A stretch of DNA of 64,000 nucleotides from Epiperipatus broadwayi (GCA_028023455.1 JAQFVV010000141.1:3018080-3082079); one strand, 5' to 3'; counted from the first letter of the stretch, positions 16,005 through 28,547 are shown. The notes: generated by a model not told the origin, from the sequence alone. Made by a program: numbers and translations.

Positions 16005-17588
16005 GTTTCCATGACAAGCCACACCCCTTTCTATCATTAAATACCCATCAAATATATTAGATGTCTTAAAATTTCCAAATAATATCTGCAAGTACTTTCT
16101 AAACAAGGTTTTTGATTATAATGTAGAGAATGATTCTGCCAGATCGGTGTATGACTCACATTTGAATATAGTATGTGATTACTGGTGTGACATAGAAAGT
16201 GTCAATTTATGCTTTAAATTCCTGGGGATTCAATAATCAATTAGAGATTTTTCCTTTTGTTATTTTATTTCTAGGTTTTATTTGTTTTTGTGCACTAAAT
16301 ATTGAAGGAGTTGATTATTTCCTGCTTTATATTGACATCTTACCTAAAGTTTTCTTCTTGCATGTCCAAACAGCAGCTGACATACCTTATTTTATGTAGA
16401 GTGGTTATTACCTGGTAACACCTTTTTTATCACCTATGATCACAATGCTTTATTTTATATATTAGAATATTTGTGGAAACTTTTATTACCTAAATTTTAT
16501 TATTTGTTATGTCATAATTATGGAAATGTCATGATATCAGAATCATTTTTGATCACGTTTTCTGTAAATTTTCAAAATATTAAGCTGTATCCCATCTTGG
16601 TTTACTATGAACTTTAATTATGTATTTACTAAAATGTAGCCAGGTTGCATCAAGATGTCTATCCAGGAATTATCGCAAATTGTGAATACATTACCATGTC
16701 TGTGTTTTGTACACAATTAACTAGAGAATGTGAGAATAGAAATATATGCATAATATTAATAATACCCAATATACTTGAAAAAATGATAAATCATGTGTAA
16801 TTATTTACCTATCATTACTTAAATATAAAAGTAATTAAAATATATATCAAAGATTTAATAATTTATGTTGTAAATTAGTAGTACTGTTAAACTCATCTTT
16901 CATTTTAAGAATATATATTCAAAATACTTTTGAAATATTTTATACAATTATCCTGGGTTCAAGCCTATGTCTTCTGTTTCTAATTCCTCTTATAATTGAC
17001 TATAAACCTTATTTATACATTACTTTCAATACCTGAGTCAAGAATAACTGCTAATGTTTTCTTCAATAGCTTGATCAGAAATAGCTGTTCTTCACAAGAC
17101 TGATTTAGTATACTGTCTATCAGACATTACTGGCACAATCCTGTTTTCATCCAATCACATCTTGTGAAAATTTTGACGAAATTTAACTCTGACACATTGG
17201 GTCTACTAAAGCTACTTCCCTCCTAGATTAAAATTGTGAAACAACATTCCAAAAACATTAAATATCAATTATAAGCAAAAAAAATCTGTAGTTATTTCTT
17301 TCACATACCAAAATAAGATAATATTTAATTAATTTTGATTTTGATAAAAATTGTATTTGTTTTGGAAAGAGAAAAAAAACTTTAATTAAGTAATATCATT
17401 TTGATTTTATCATATAAAAAATAATATGTATAAATTTTTTTAAATTTCATAAAACTTTTAGCTTTTTTAAGATATTTTATTATCCAAAATAAAGCATCAC
17501 ATTAAAATTTACAAAAGTAAAATAAAGTAAATAAAATAATAAAATAAATCTGAAAAATGTTTTTAATAACAAACAATTATGTAGAGAA
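16005..17588. other. Intergenic DNA, nothing recognised
   Basis: No supported gene. Short open frames here lack recognisable domains. Confidence 0.5.
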
Positions 17589-17711
<123 letters not shown>

Positions 17712-17819
17712 TTTCAAACATTCAAAACAAGGAAAGCTATAATTGCTATACTCACTCAATTTCCTAAATTAAAACACTTAGAGCAGATAACACCTACAGA
17801 TAGGCCTCCTCCAAAAGAT

Positions 17820-18878
17820 TGTTTTTTGGCAGTTACCATCTACCAATGCAGGAGAGAAAGAACAATCCCGGATCAATTTAAGCAAAAGTATAAATATTGG
17901 GCAGTATATAAGTTTATACATCAAAATAATTACAATGAGGAGATCCTATCAATACTAGAAATAGGAAACAAATATCTGATCAATCAATACAAAAGATGGC
18001 AACTAGAACCTAAGTTCCTAGATTTTATAATCAAAATAAATTTGAATGCTTTACCTACTAAATATTTTTACATCACAGAAGAATGTACAGGTCAGTTGAT
18101 CCATTCTGTGGCCTTTGTCATATGGCTGAGGAGACTTTACAGCACATAATTTTCAACTGCAAGGCCATGGAGCAAACTAGATGCCTTCTGTAGGGAAAAT
18201 ATAGAAAACAAAACACTACAATGATGCAAATTATGTCAACTTACAAATGTAGGACTGTACCAGCCATAAGGGCATCAACATTTGTCTTATATGCACTTTG
18301 GTGCAATAGGTGTGCTTTCTTATTGGGTAATAACCCCACAAGGCATCCAGCCACATTTGAGAATAAGTTGATTAAAATTCAAGTTAGAGACAAGCAGATC
18401 ACCAGCCCAGATATTTATGCAGCTACTTGGTTCCTGGTCAGACAAACAGTAAAGTTGTAAAGAACGAAGTTTTCCGGTTTATGATCACAAATATGATCAT
18501 GAGACTTTGGGTTTGAAGGACAAACTAGAATAATATTAAGGCTGTGAGATAAAGAAATTCATATAATTGTCTTCCATGATATACCACGAGATTTGAAATC
18601 AAAAACAATGATGAAATTAGATCTCCTATTTCCTAAGAATTAAATAAAGTATGGTCCAGATTATGCTCCTATTGGACAATAATGTGCTTAATTGACATTT
18701 CTAAAGTGGATAGAATCATGTACAAATTGCCTATATAGATATGTACTTTTAACAATGAATATTGTAGCACTCACATTGAACTGACAATAATAGGATTAAA
18801 CATGTATCTTGCTACAATTAAGTGGCATTGTAATACTATGTAACTAAAAGGATTAATAAAGTTTATCATTTGTGAAAC

Positions 18879-18880
<2 letters not shown>
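17820..18880 (+). pseudogene. LINE 3' end with zinc-finger-like C-terminus, decayed
   Basis: Two frames together give the C-terminal part of a non-LTR retrotransposon ORF2. The first (17826 to about 18080) contains LNALPTKYF. The next frame continues with PFCGLCHMAEETLQHIIFNC, a CX2C...H...C zinc finger typical of the tail of several LINE clades, and then, after a stop, ends ATWFLVRQTVKL before 18460. At least one frameshift (near 18080) and one stop are present. The non-coding 3' region reaches TTAATAAAG and a (TAA)n tract at 18880, resembling a LINE 3' tail. Reverse transcriptase motifs are missing, so the copy is 5'-truncated. The clade is not determined. Confidence 0.6.
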
Positions 18881-18927
<47 letters not shown>

Positions 18928-18940
18928 CAACAACAACAAC

Positions 18941-18999
<59 letters not shown>

Positions 19000-19024
19000 T
19001 GATGATGATGATGATGATGATGAT
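18880..19024. repeat. Compound (AAT)n/(AAC)n/(GAT)n microsatellite
   Basis: AAT units are interrupted by five AAC units and end in about nine GAT units. It directly follows the LINE 3' end and may have grown from its tail. Confidence 0.9.
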
Positions 19025-19025
19025 G

Positions 19026-19066
19026 TAGTGGCAATACTGTATGGAGAGTTTTGCCTGTTTCAATAA
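19026..19066 (+). repeat. H1 mini-element terminal fragment
   Basis: GTGGCAATACTGTATGGAGA followed by GTTTTGCCTGTTT matches the terminal region of the 15.7-kb mini-element, but no hammerhead is attached. Plus-strand orientation. Confidence 0.65.
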
Positions 19067-22000
19067 TGTAGAGAGTGATAGCAAAATAATTGCTATCATA
19101 TTATACATATTTTTAATTTACAAAGTATAATGTTTATAAATTTTGTGTATATTTCTGGAATGGCATATAATGAATGTAATGTTTACAATATATATTTAAG
19201 TTTCACATTGAGTTTTGAGCCTGAATTGTAAATATTAGGTGTCTAATGCTTAAAATGTTTCATATAAATTGTGATTCTTTATCCGAAAGATTTTTCACTG
19301 GAAAAATTACATGAAGTAATAAGACAGCATGATAAAAATCAGAAAATGATATTATATACAATTCAAATAATTTACTATATTTTTTCATAACATAATTTAA
19401 ATTATTATAAAACCTTACTGAAGTAAAGTAAGAATATATTATGACTTTTATAGAGAAAAAATAATACATAAATATTGTATTTAATAATATACAATCAAAT
19501 AACAAAGAGATGGTAATTCGTTTAAATTGTAATCCTTCATTTGAAATTAACAATCTAATTAAAAATTGAATATTATGTTTTTATTAAAATGAAAAGGAAT
19601 AAAGAACATTAAATACTCAAAAATATCTAGTGATTCAAATAAAATTAGATCTAAAGTACCAGAATTTTTTAAAAATATATATCATTTATTATGCCTTTCA
19701 CAATATATTGTACCGGTATAAATCCACCACGCTTACTCATACACAGTACCCGAGTTCAAACCCAGCCTTCGCTTAAGAATAAATTCCAAAACGCCAACTA
19801 AATTCAAACCCAAACCCCGGTATGACCAACCGATGATGACTTTATAACAGCACGGGGTTATCCCTTTTCTAGCTCAGCTCAGAACATAGACTAATTCTTA
19901 CAGTTAATGATAGATATATTTATTATACTCTAGATATTGGAACGGTCATTCATGTAACGTATATATTTAAGTTGCCAATACACACAGTAAGTGACTACCT
20001 AGACTTAGAGAGTAATAAGGTGGAGGACACAAAAATTAGATTAAATAAAGTGTTTAATAAGGAAATTAGAAAGCATATAAATATAACATTCAACAGTACG
20101 GTAAGACTTCCATGAATCCTCTGGTATTTAGCTACTAGTCTTTAACAATCATTTTATCTCGTAAACAAACTCATGCCAATAGCTGTGTAGTTAAATGATT
20201 GACGGATGGTTAAGAGAATCAGAGTATTTGAGCATTGAAAAGATATTTATCAAAAGGGTTTTATTAACTTATTTTACTCGGATAGCCTCGAGCCGTTACG
20301 TAGATGGACAGTTGGAAGTGGTTTTATATAAATACGGCATGGAAGATAGATGTACTGGTGGTTGCCTATATTCAAGAGCCCTACAGTAATCACTTGCGGT
20401 GCATTAACGGAATACCGGGCGGCTTGTACTTTGACAAGGCTTAATGCCCCCAAGTAGCTCCGGGACACGACAACCAGCCGACCCGGTGATCCAAGAGATT
20501 ACCAGGGAAAGAAACTGCTTTCAATCCCCAATGGTAGAATGGCGAGACGCTAACTTCAGCGAAGGGAAGGCATTGCCACAGACATCAAGGACGAGTACTT
20601 GAAGTGGATTTTTTTTAAAAGAAATTATACAAAACATGGGATCTATTCGTCTATTTCTACGCCACAGGCTGAGATCCTTATCCCAATAAAATATAGCGGA
20701 ATTAAACTGACCGCGAGAACAATAATTAATTAAATTTACTCTGAAACCCTTAACCCTCCAGGTTGACAGTCGGTAGCGATAGCATTAAATTATACAGTGA
20801 GTTATTTCTCATATCATACATGACATTAATATAACACTTTAAAACTAATATATATATATTTAACATTGAACCTTAGATTGCAATTATATGACCACTTAAA
20901 ATAGAATAATAAAAGGGATTTAACATTTACCAACTCGAAATATAAAAGAAGATTTAATTCATAAAACGAAATTTACTTTTAAAATAACTTGATCATTATT
21001 GTACACTAGTTTTACACAGAGTTGGAAAATATTACTATTGGCATCGTTTGATTATGGATTACGCAACACAAAAAATATAAATGCATTCATTTGAATTATT
21101 ATTACTCTTGATCACAATTTTTATAACTTATTTCTAAAGACTAGAGCGGAGGATTAAAAGAAAAGAAAATTTACTGACAGGTTAAACAATAGCATTATAA
21201 ACAACATAAAAAAACTTACATGTACTTTATTTGATTGATAACATTAAGCTCGGGAGAAAGTTAAAAGTTCGTGTAACACAGTTACTCTTCTTTCTTCATC
21301 CGGCTTGGCTTTTCCCGATTGATATTTCCGACGAACGTAGGCGCGCATATTGAAAGTTATTTGCAAGGCATTGTCAATTTGAAGATTGGAAGTTGGAAAC
21401 TACGAAGCACAAACAACATGATCAGTCAGCGGCATGAAGATTCAATTTGGCAGGGCAGAGATCAGCTCCTGGCACTTAGCCCATCCACATTGCGGTTTAC
21501 AGGTGAGCTTCTTAACAAAGTTCTAGGAATTACTCTAGCAGCTGCAGTGCTGTCTTAAGACTCCTTCTCTCAACCACTTCAAAAGTTAGAATAAGTTTTT
21601 CTCTAAGATGGCCTCGATTGACCTTTCCAGCTGGGTTTTGTGTTTAAGCTCCTCCTACTTTCTCTAGCTTCCAGCCATCCAGCTTGACCATACACATTAA
21701 TTATCCATTCCCATTGTTCTTTTACTTTGATACGCAATTTTTAAATTGACACAGTAATTACAAATCTACATTTCTTATCTAATTTCGAATACAATTTAAT
21801 TACTCTGTACATTTGTGTAATTTAGATTTTAATTAAAAACACTGATCAAAGGCATGTGACTTTTGATCAGTATTTTTAAACGACTTTGTACAATTTTAAA
21901 AAAACTAAAATTCAAACAAATACGCCCGCAATAAACTTTAAATTAAATTGATATAAATCCACAAACCATGCACACACGAATATTATCTCATGGTTTGTGA

Positions 22001-22182
22001 CATTTATATACGGAATCTTACCTATCGATTTACAAAACATAAAATATATAACTAATTTTTTTATTATGACTGAAAATAGACAAATCTCACTGCGGGCAGA
22101 TAGTGGTTCGAATTACCGTACCTAAAACACATGAAACGAAGATCGGTTCTTCGATCTGTCTGTTTCAATATATATATATATA
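19067..22182. other. Intergenic DNA with two GC/CpG-richer patches
   Basis: No recognised gene or repeat. Around 20380-20600 and 21290-21345 the base composition is clearly richer in G, C and CpG than the surroundings. A candidate splice donor occurs at 21502/21503. A stretch near 19740-19860 has many short C-rich motifs, including GAGTTCAAACCC, but no complete tRNA-type promoter. Confidence 0.5.
21300..21502 (+). other. Possible exon with strong 5' splice site
   Basis: An open frame (first ATG at 21418) reaches TTTACAG|GTGAGC at 21502/21503, a near-consensus splice donor, within a CpG-richer segment (GTAGGCGCGC near 21340). The encoded residues resemble nothing I know, and no partner acceptor is identified. 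It could be a first exon of a host gene reading to the right, or coincidence. Confidence 0.2.
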
Positions 22183-25117
22183 TGCAAAACCATAAAACAA
22201 TATAATACTAGATTAAATTCAAAATTTTACCAAAATCCTTACACAACCATGGTTTCATCTACTACAAATAGACCTTCTCAAGTGAACATCAACCTAAAGG
22301 AAAACATATATATATATATATATATATAACCTTCCCATAATTCATTTCAAACTCCACCTTCTTTTAATATCAAAAAAAGTCTTCATAAGATTGATAGCCT
22401 CAGAATCAAGGAGTTTTATCATCAAAGTCTCCTTTATTCTTCTTTTTAACTCATTCTTTTCATAAAAAATAACCGAAGCATTGTTAAACAACATTCTATG
22501 ACCTGTATTCAATTCATGAATATATAAAGCTGAGCTAAGGTACCTATGTTTAACTCTACTTATATGAACCTTAACCCTTTCATTAAGGCTAAATTTACTC
22601 TGTCCTACATAAAATTTACCACAACTACATGGAATTTTATAAACAATACCAGGAATAGACCTATTATCAATAGACTGCTTTGAACCATTAAGTAATGAAT
22701 TCAGATCAGAAACTTTCCTCCATGCAACCTTCATTCCACCTAACAAATGACTATTCCTATTAAGCAAATTATAAATTGATGCTTTAAATGGTAAAGACAT
22801 ATAATCATCATCCTTACCAACAAAATTCTTATCATCCAAATCATGACTATAAACATTATTATTAAATACCACTTTTTTAATAAAATCATGACTATAACCC
22901 AATTATACATATTCAGCAGCAAATTGACTTCTTTAAATATCAGCATCATTATTAAAATTATTAAGCCTTCTATTCCGACAACAAAAATTCAACAAAGACA
23001 TTTTTTTATGTATAAAAAGCTGATAACTATCAGGTCTAATCATATTTCTCAAATTTTTAGGTTTTATAAAATGACTACAAAACAAAACATCATTAACCTT
23101 CTCAACATTTAAATCTAAAAATTTTAATTTTACAAAATCAAAACCACCCCCCTCAATTGTAAACTTAATACTAGTATCAAAACCATTCAATCCACATAAA
23201 AACTCTTCTAATTTCTCTTTCTGAATAACAAACAAACAATCATCAACATACCTAACAAATAATTTAATAGAACATGAAAACATATTAATAATACTACACT
23301 CCAAATAATCAATATAGACAGCACACATCAATGGAGAAATGACATAACCAATAACCCAACCTTCTCTAATCTTATAAAACACATCATTAGACATAAAATA
23401 CATTGAATCCTCTAACAGCAAAAGCAAATCATGAAAAACCTTAATCTCATCTGCAGAAAAACATTCTATTTTTTTTTAATTGAAAGAAAAACATCAATAC
23501 TTCTTAATCTATTAACTGATTGGTACATATTTTCAATGTCTAAACTACCAAAAACACAATCATCATCTAAAACAAAACCATTTATTTTCTTAAAAGCTTC
23601 AAAAGAAGAAGAAACACAAAATTGACCCGATTTTATATAATCCTTAAAATATCTTATAATAAATTTTGATATTTTATCAACCATTCCTCCTGTAAAATCA
23701 AAAATACATCTCAAAGGAAAATTATCTTTATGAGACTTCAAATTAAAGAAAAACTTTGGAGCCACAAAATCACTAGGGTAACAATTTAAATAAGTAGCTC
23801 TATCAAAAATCTTTTTATTTTCCATAACTTTCATAATCTTAATTAATTTAGATTTTATTTTTTTACCAGGATCAGAATCTAAAATAGCATATTTTCCATT
23901 ATTTAATTCTAAAGAAACTTTACTTTTAAAATCAATATTATTTAACAATACAAACCGGCCACCTTTATCTTTTTTTAACAAAACTAATTTCCTTAGGGGC
24001 AAAAACAAATTTTTCCCTTTTAAGTAATTGACTATTCAAAATAACCTGTAAAGACATTTTATTTTCAACAGAAATATTACTATTACTTTCAATGGCAGAA
24101 ACAAAATCAAAAACTAAACTTTTATTAGCAAACGGAACAAAGCCAGGACCCTTAGCTAAAATAGCCAAATAAGATACATTCAAAACATAATTTGACAAAT
24201 TTAAAACAGATGAAGCATCAGGCCTATTTTTATAAAACCCAAATCTAAACTCTTTTCCTTTCACAAAACTTTTATTTTCAGCCTTGCCAATCAACCATTT
24301 AAATTTCTTGAAATACTTATTATTATAAGTGATTTCACACTTACTCCTAAACCACTTTAAAAAAGAATTTAAAACAGAAAAATTAAAATTCCTTCTAAAA
24401 TCCAACTTTCTTCTAAACATTTTATAACTATCAATTAAATTAGACAAACTACTCATAATATGTATAATAAATTGTTTAAGAATAAATCTTTTAAAATTTA
24501 GACTAAAATCACAATTATAAAATAAAACCAATTTCCTATCCAGTTTAATATTACATAAATGAGGAAACACATTGCTAAACCTACAAGACTTAAGAAAATT
24601 AACCTGAGCCTTTAAAGATTCAATTCTATTAGACATATTAATTAACTTTTTTATTTCTAAAATTTCTACACAAGAAAAATTATCATACAAAATCTGCCAC
24701 ATACTGAAAGAAAATTAATAACTATACAAATACAAAAGAATAAATAATAATAAACAAATAATACCAATACAAATACCCAAAACAAAGCAAATAAAATATG
24801 AAATTCACTAAACTACAAAACACTATTCAAAAATATTAAATAGTATACCTAATTAGAAAACCAAAACTGCCTAACACTATAATTATCTTATAAAAACTGC
24901 CACATACTGAAAGAAAATTAATAACTATACAAATACAAACAAATAATTAATAATAAACAAAAAAATACAAAATAATAAAATTAGTAATACAAATCCACAA
25001 TACAAAACAAATAAAATATGAAATTCACAAAACCATATATCACTATTCAAAATATTCAATAGTATACCTAAATAGAAAACCAAAACTGTCTAACACTATA
25101 CTAGCAAAAATTAAAAT
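22183..25117 (-). mobile_element. Penelope-like element, family P1, copy A (nearly full length)
   Basis: A minus-strand PLE with a reverse transcriptase/GIY-YIG open frame (24702 to about 22342), a 3' region ending around 22183, and a 5' non-coding region at 24703-25117. The 5' region holds two direct copies of a block of about 205 bp (each starting CTGCCACATACTGAAAG, at about 24692 and 24896), likely part of the pseudo-LTR. (AT)n tracts lie inside the 3' region at 22307-22328 and just outside it at 22169-22185. The reading frame is broken, so the copy is not autonomous. Confidence 0.85.
22342..24702 (-). pseudogene. PLE reverse transcriptase + GIY-YIG endonuclease, broken (P1 copy A)
   Basis: In order on the minus strand: an N-terminal region (24702-23965), the RT palm with FGSLDIENMYQSV (motif A aspartate) on 24008-23466, then EGWVIGYVISPLMC (motif B) and VRYVDDCLFV (motif C, YVDD) on 23427-22933, and the GIY-YIG domain with GIVYKIPCSCGKFYVGQ on 22902-22342. 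In this family the RT copies the element and the GIY-YIG nuclease nicks the target; the CXC in the first strand is the usual PLE zinc-binding signature. Breaks: a small deletion/frameshift near 23990-24008 that removes residues still present in copy C, a frameshift in an A/T run near 23470, and two nonsense codons close to 22935 and 22905, both sense codons in copy C. Confidence 0.85.
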
Positions 25118-25236
25118 GCAAAACCATAAAACAATATAATACTAGATTAAATTCAAAATTTTTCAAAAATCCTTACACAACCATGGTTTCATCTACTACA
25201 AATAGATCTTCTCAAGTGAGCATCAACCTAAAGGAA

Positions 25237-25278
<42 letters not shown>

Positions 25279-25283
25279 TTCAC

Positions 25284-25318
<35 letters not shown>

Positions 25319-25496
25319 AACAAACAAACCTTCCCATAATTCATTTCAAACTCCACCTTCCCTTAATATCAAAAGAAGTCTTCATAAGATTGATAGCCTC
25401 AGAATCAAGGAGTTTTATCATCAAAGTCTCCTTTATTCTTCTTTTTAACTCATTCTTTTCATAAAAAATAACGGAAGCATTGTTAAACAATATTCT
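25118..25496 (-). mobile_element. PLE family P1, copy B (3' fragment)
   Basis: This repeats the 3' end of copy A in the same orientation (start of the match ATGCAAAACCATAAAACAA, as at 22183) plus the last part of the GIY-YIG frame (about 25320-25496). Two (AT)n runs (25241-25275, 25287-25315) sit inside. It lies directly upstream of copy A, as in the head-to-tail arrays typical of PLEs, and is cut at 25496, where copy C begins in the opposite orientation. Confidence 0.8.
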
Positions 25497-25565
25497 AATA
25501 AAAGTTTAGTTTTTGATTTTGTTTCTGCCATTGAATGTAATAGTAATATTTCTGATGAAAATAAA

Positions 25566-27360
25566 ATGTCTTTACAGGTTATTTTGAATAGTCAATTACT
25601 TAAAAGGGAAAAATTTGTTTTTGCCCCTAAGGAAATTAGTTTTGTTAAAAAAAGATTGAAAGCCAATGATGTGGTATTGTTAAAAGAAGATAAAGGTGGC
25701 CAGTTTGTATTGTTAAATAATATTGATTTTAAAAGTAAAGTTTCTTTAGAATTAAATAATGGAAAATATGCTATTTTAGATTCTGATCCTGGTAAAAAAA
25801 TAAAATCTAAATTAATTAAGATTATGAAAGTTATGGAAAATAAAAAGATTTTTGATAGAGCTACTTATTTAAATTGTTACCCTAGTGATTTTGTGGCTCC
25901 AAAGGTTTTCTTTAATTTGAAGTCTCATAAAGATAATTTTCCTTTGAGATGTATTTTTGATTTTACAGGTGGAATTGTTGATAAAATATCAAAATTTATT
26001 AGAAGATATTTTAAGGATTATATAAAATCGGGTCAATTTTGTGTTTCTTCTTCTTTTGAAGCTTTTAAGAAAATAAATGGTTTTGTTTTAGATGATGATT
26101 GTGTTTTTGGTAGTTTAGACATTGAAAATATGTACCAATCAGTTAATAGATTAAAAAGTATTGATGTTTTTCTTTCAATTTAAAAAAAAAAAAATAGACT
26201 GTTTTTTTCTGCAGATGAGATTAAGGTATTTCATGATTTGCTTTTGCTGTTAGAGGATTCAATGTATTTTATGTCTGATTTGCTTTTGCTGTTAGAGGAT
26301 TCAATGTATTTTATGTCTAATGATGTGTTTTATAAGATTAGAGAAGGTTGGGTTATTGGTTATGTCATTTCTCCATTGATGTGAGCTGTCTATATTGATT
26401 ATTTAGAGTGTAGTATTATTAATATGTTTTCATGTTCTATTAAATTATTTGTTGGGTATGTTGATGATTGTTTGTTTGTTATTCAGAAAGAGAAATTGGA
26501 AGAGTTTTTATGTGGATTGAATGGTTTTGATTCTAGTATTAAGTTTACAATTGAGGGGGATAACTTTTGATTTTGTAAAATTAAAATTTTTAGATTTAAA
26601 TGTTGAGAAGGTTAATGATGTTTTGTTTTGTAGTCATTTTATAAAACCTAAAAATTTGAGAAATATGATTAGACCTGGTAGTTATCAGCCTTTTATACAT
26701 AAAAAAATGTCTTTGTTGAATTTTTGTTGTCAGAATAGAAGGCTTAATAATTTTAATAATGATGCTGATATTGAAAGAAGTCAATTTGCTGCTGAATATG
26801 TAGAATTGGATTATAGTCATGATTTTATTAAAAAAGTGGTTTTTAATAATAATGTTTATAGTCATGATTTGGATGATAAGAATTTTGTTGGTAAGGATGA
26901 TGATTATATGTCTTTACCATTTAAAGCATCAATTTATAATTTGCTTTATAGGAATAGTCATTTGTTAGGTGGAATGAAGGTTGCATGGAGGAAAGGTTCT
27001 GATCTGAATTCATTATTTAATGGTTCAAAGTAGTCTATTGATAGTAGGTCTATTCCTGGTATTGTTTATAAATTTCCATGTAGTTGTGGTAAATTTTATG
27101 TAGAACAGAGTAAATTTAGCCTTAATGAAAGGGTTAAGGTTCATATAAGTAGAGTTAAACATAGGTATCTTAGCTCAGCTTTATATATTCATGAATTGAA
27201 TATAGGTCATAGAATATTGTTTAACAATGCTTCGGTTATTTTTTATGAAAAGAATGAGTTAAAAAGAAAAATAAAGGAGACTTTAATGATAAAACTCCTT
27301 GATTCTGAGGCTATCAATCTTATGAAGACTTCTTTTGATATTAAGGGAAGGTGAAGTTTG
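25566..27360 (+). pseudogene. PLE reverse transcriptase + GIY-YIG endonuclease, broken (P1 copy C)
   Basis: Frames 25566-26183 and 26521-27033 plus intervening sequence cover RT motif A (FGSLDIENMYQSV), motif C as VGYVDD (arginine changed to glycine), the linker, and a damaged GIY-YIG in which the conserved glycine of YVG is glutamate. Breaks: a frameshift in an A-run at 26181, a direct duplication of about 42 bp (about 26235-26318) in the RT, a TGA near 26383 in place of a cysteine codon, a frameshift near 26560 and a TAG at 27031. Copy C keeps residues that copy A lost, so the two decayed independently after duplication. Confidence 0.85.
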
Positions 27361-27455
27361 AAATGAATTATGGGAAGGTTTGTTTGTTTGTATATATATA
27401 TATATATATATATACAAACAAACCTTCCCATATATATATATATATCATCAACCTA

Positions 27456-27497
<42 letters not shown>

Positions 27498-27712
27498 TTT
27501 TCCTTTAGGTTGATGTTCACTTGAGAAGGTCTATTTGTAGTAGATGAAACCATGGTTGTGTAAGGATTTTGGTAAAATTTTGAATTTAATCTAGTATTAT
27601 ATTGTTTTTAAACAGAGCAAAACTCTCCATACAGTATTGCCACCTGTGCCAAACAGAGTAATCAATGGATGCCAGAAGGCTTGTGCATAAAATCCCTATC
27701 TAATGCCTACTC

Positions 27713-27771
27713 ATCCAATATCCCCAGACTAGTTTCTGGCTTGTGGCCTTCGTCAGTGAGGAGCTTTGGAT
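27713..27771 (-). ncRNA. Hammerhead ribozyme-like motif (type I), family H1, intact core
   Basis: Minus strand, 5' to 3': ATCCAA-AGC-TCCTCA (stem I), CTGACGA (core CUGANGA), A-GGC-CACAA-GCC-A (stem II), GAAAC-TA-GTC (core GAAA, minimal stem III, cleavage triplet GUC), TGGGGA-TA-TTGGAT (stem I partner). Stem I pairs 6 bp (one G-U), an internal loop, then 6 perfect bp. Predicted cleavage is between 27727 and 27726. The two-base-pair stem III is palindromic (ACTAGT), as in hammerheads that work as dimers. The A/A at the base of stem II departs from the usual G-C, so activity is a prediction. Confidence 0.7.
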
Positions 27772-27914
27772 CTGAGAGCACTGCATCTAGATCTTAGGAT
27801 CTAATGCAACCCTCTAGCAACCACCTTTTATCTCAGCTTAACTACTAAACTATGAGAATGAAATTGAAAACACAAAAAATATTTTCAATCTAAGCTCAAT
27901 AGCTTAAATAGTCA

Positions 27915-27941
27915 TATGGGTCTGAACTCAGTTCAGCACCC
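27915..27941. repeat. Palindromic box of the H1 family
   Basis: ATATGGGT then CTGAACT-C-AGTTCAG (27922-27936, perfect 7-bp arms) then CACCCATA. It can form a cruciform and is shared with the H2 and H3 families. Confidence 0.7.
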
Positions 27942-28168
27942 ATACATTTTGGTGTCTTTGGCTCTTTTACAACCATAGCCACCACTTTCCTATTAGGCAG
28001 GATTGGTGTTAAACCATTAAGCATCACATGATCACATTTCCTATATTAGCACATTAATTGTTGATAAACAGAGCAAAACTCTCCATACAGTATTGCCACC
28101 TGTGCCAAACAGAGTAATCAATGGATGCCAGAAGGCTTGTGCATAAAATCCCTATCTAATGCCTACTC

Positions 28169-28227
28169 ATCCAATATCCCCAGACTAGTTTCTGGCTTGT
28201 GGCCTTCGTCAGTGAGGAGCTTTGGAT
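28169..28227 (-). ncRNA. Hammerhead ribozyme-like motif (type I), family H1, second unit
   Basis: Identical in sequence to the motif at 27713-27771, 456 bases further on, so a transcript of the array cut at both sites would release a 456-nt RNA with matching ends. Cleavage is predicted between 28183 and 28182. Confidence 0.7.
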
Positions 28228-28507
28228 CTGAGAGCACTGCATCTAGATCTTAGGATCTAATGCAACCCTCTAGCAACCACCTTTTATCTCAGCTTAACTA
28301 CTAAACTATGAGAATGAAATTGAAAACACAAAAAATATTTTCAATCTAAGCTCAATAGCTTAAATAGTCATACTGTATGGAGAGTTTTGCTCTGTTTATC
28401 AACAATTAATGTGCTAGTATAGGAAATGTGATCATGTGATGATTAATAATTATATTGTTTTATGGTTTTGCATTTTTATTTTTGCTAGTATAGTGTTAGA
28501 CAGTTTT

Positions 28508-28544
<37 letters not shown>

Positions 28545-28547
<3 letters not shown>

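Larger units (their letters stand above)
27596..28461 (-). mobile_element. 840-bp H1 hammerhead mini-element, 1.9-unit array with 13-bp TSD
   Basis: ATTATATTGTTTT at 27596-27608 is repeated at 28449-28461 and is single-copy in PLE copy A, so it is a target-site duplication around an insertion at 27609-28448. The insert contains two direct units offset by about 456-458 bp (starting AAACAGAGCAAAACTC at 27610 and 28068), each with an intact hammerhead-like core. The second unit is bounded by long inverted repeats of about 70 bases (about 28025-28094 and 28374-28443). Inserted tandem units are what retroposition of a multimeric or circular RNA would leave. Confidence 0.8.
25497..28512 (+). mobile_element. 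PLE family P1, copy C (5'-truncated, inverted, interrupted)
   Basis: A plus-strand copy beginning in the middle of the RT N-terminal region and running through GIY-YIG to the 3' region (27488-27608). It is then interrupted by an 840-bp mini-element and resumes at 28449 (ATTATATTGTTTTATGGTTT...) to 28512, where a long (AT)n begins. It forms a large inverted repeat with copy A. Internal (AT)n runs lie at 27391-27414 and 27457-27494. Confidence 0.85.

Noticed and set aside
19740-19860. tRNA-derived SINE (GAGTTCAAACCC resembling a B box)
   Set aside because: No A box at the right distance, no cloverleaf and no second copy in the window.
22102-22115. GGTTCGAATTACC as part of a tRNA gene
   Set aside because: The flanking sequence does not fold into a cloverleaf and lacks an A box.
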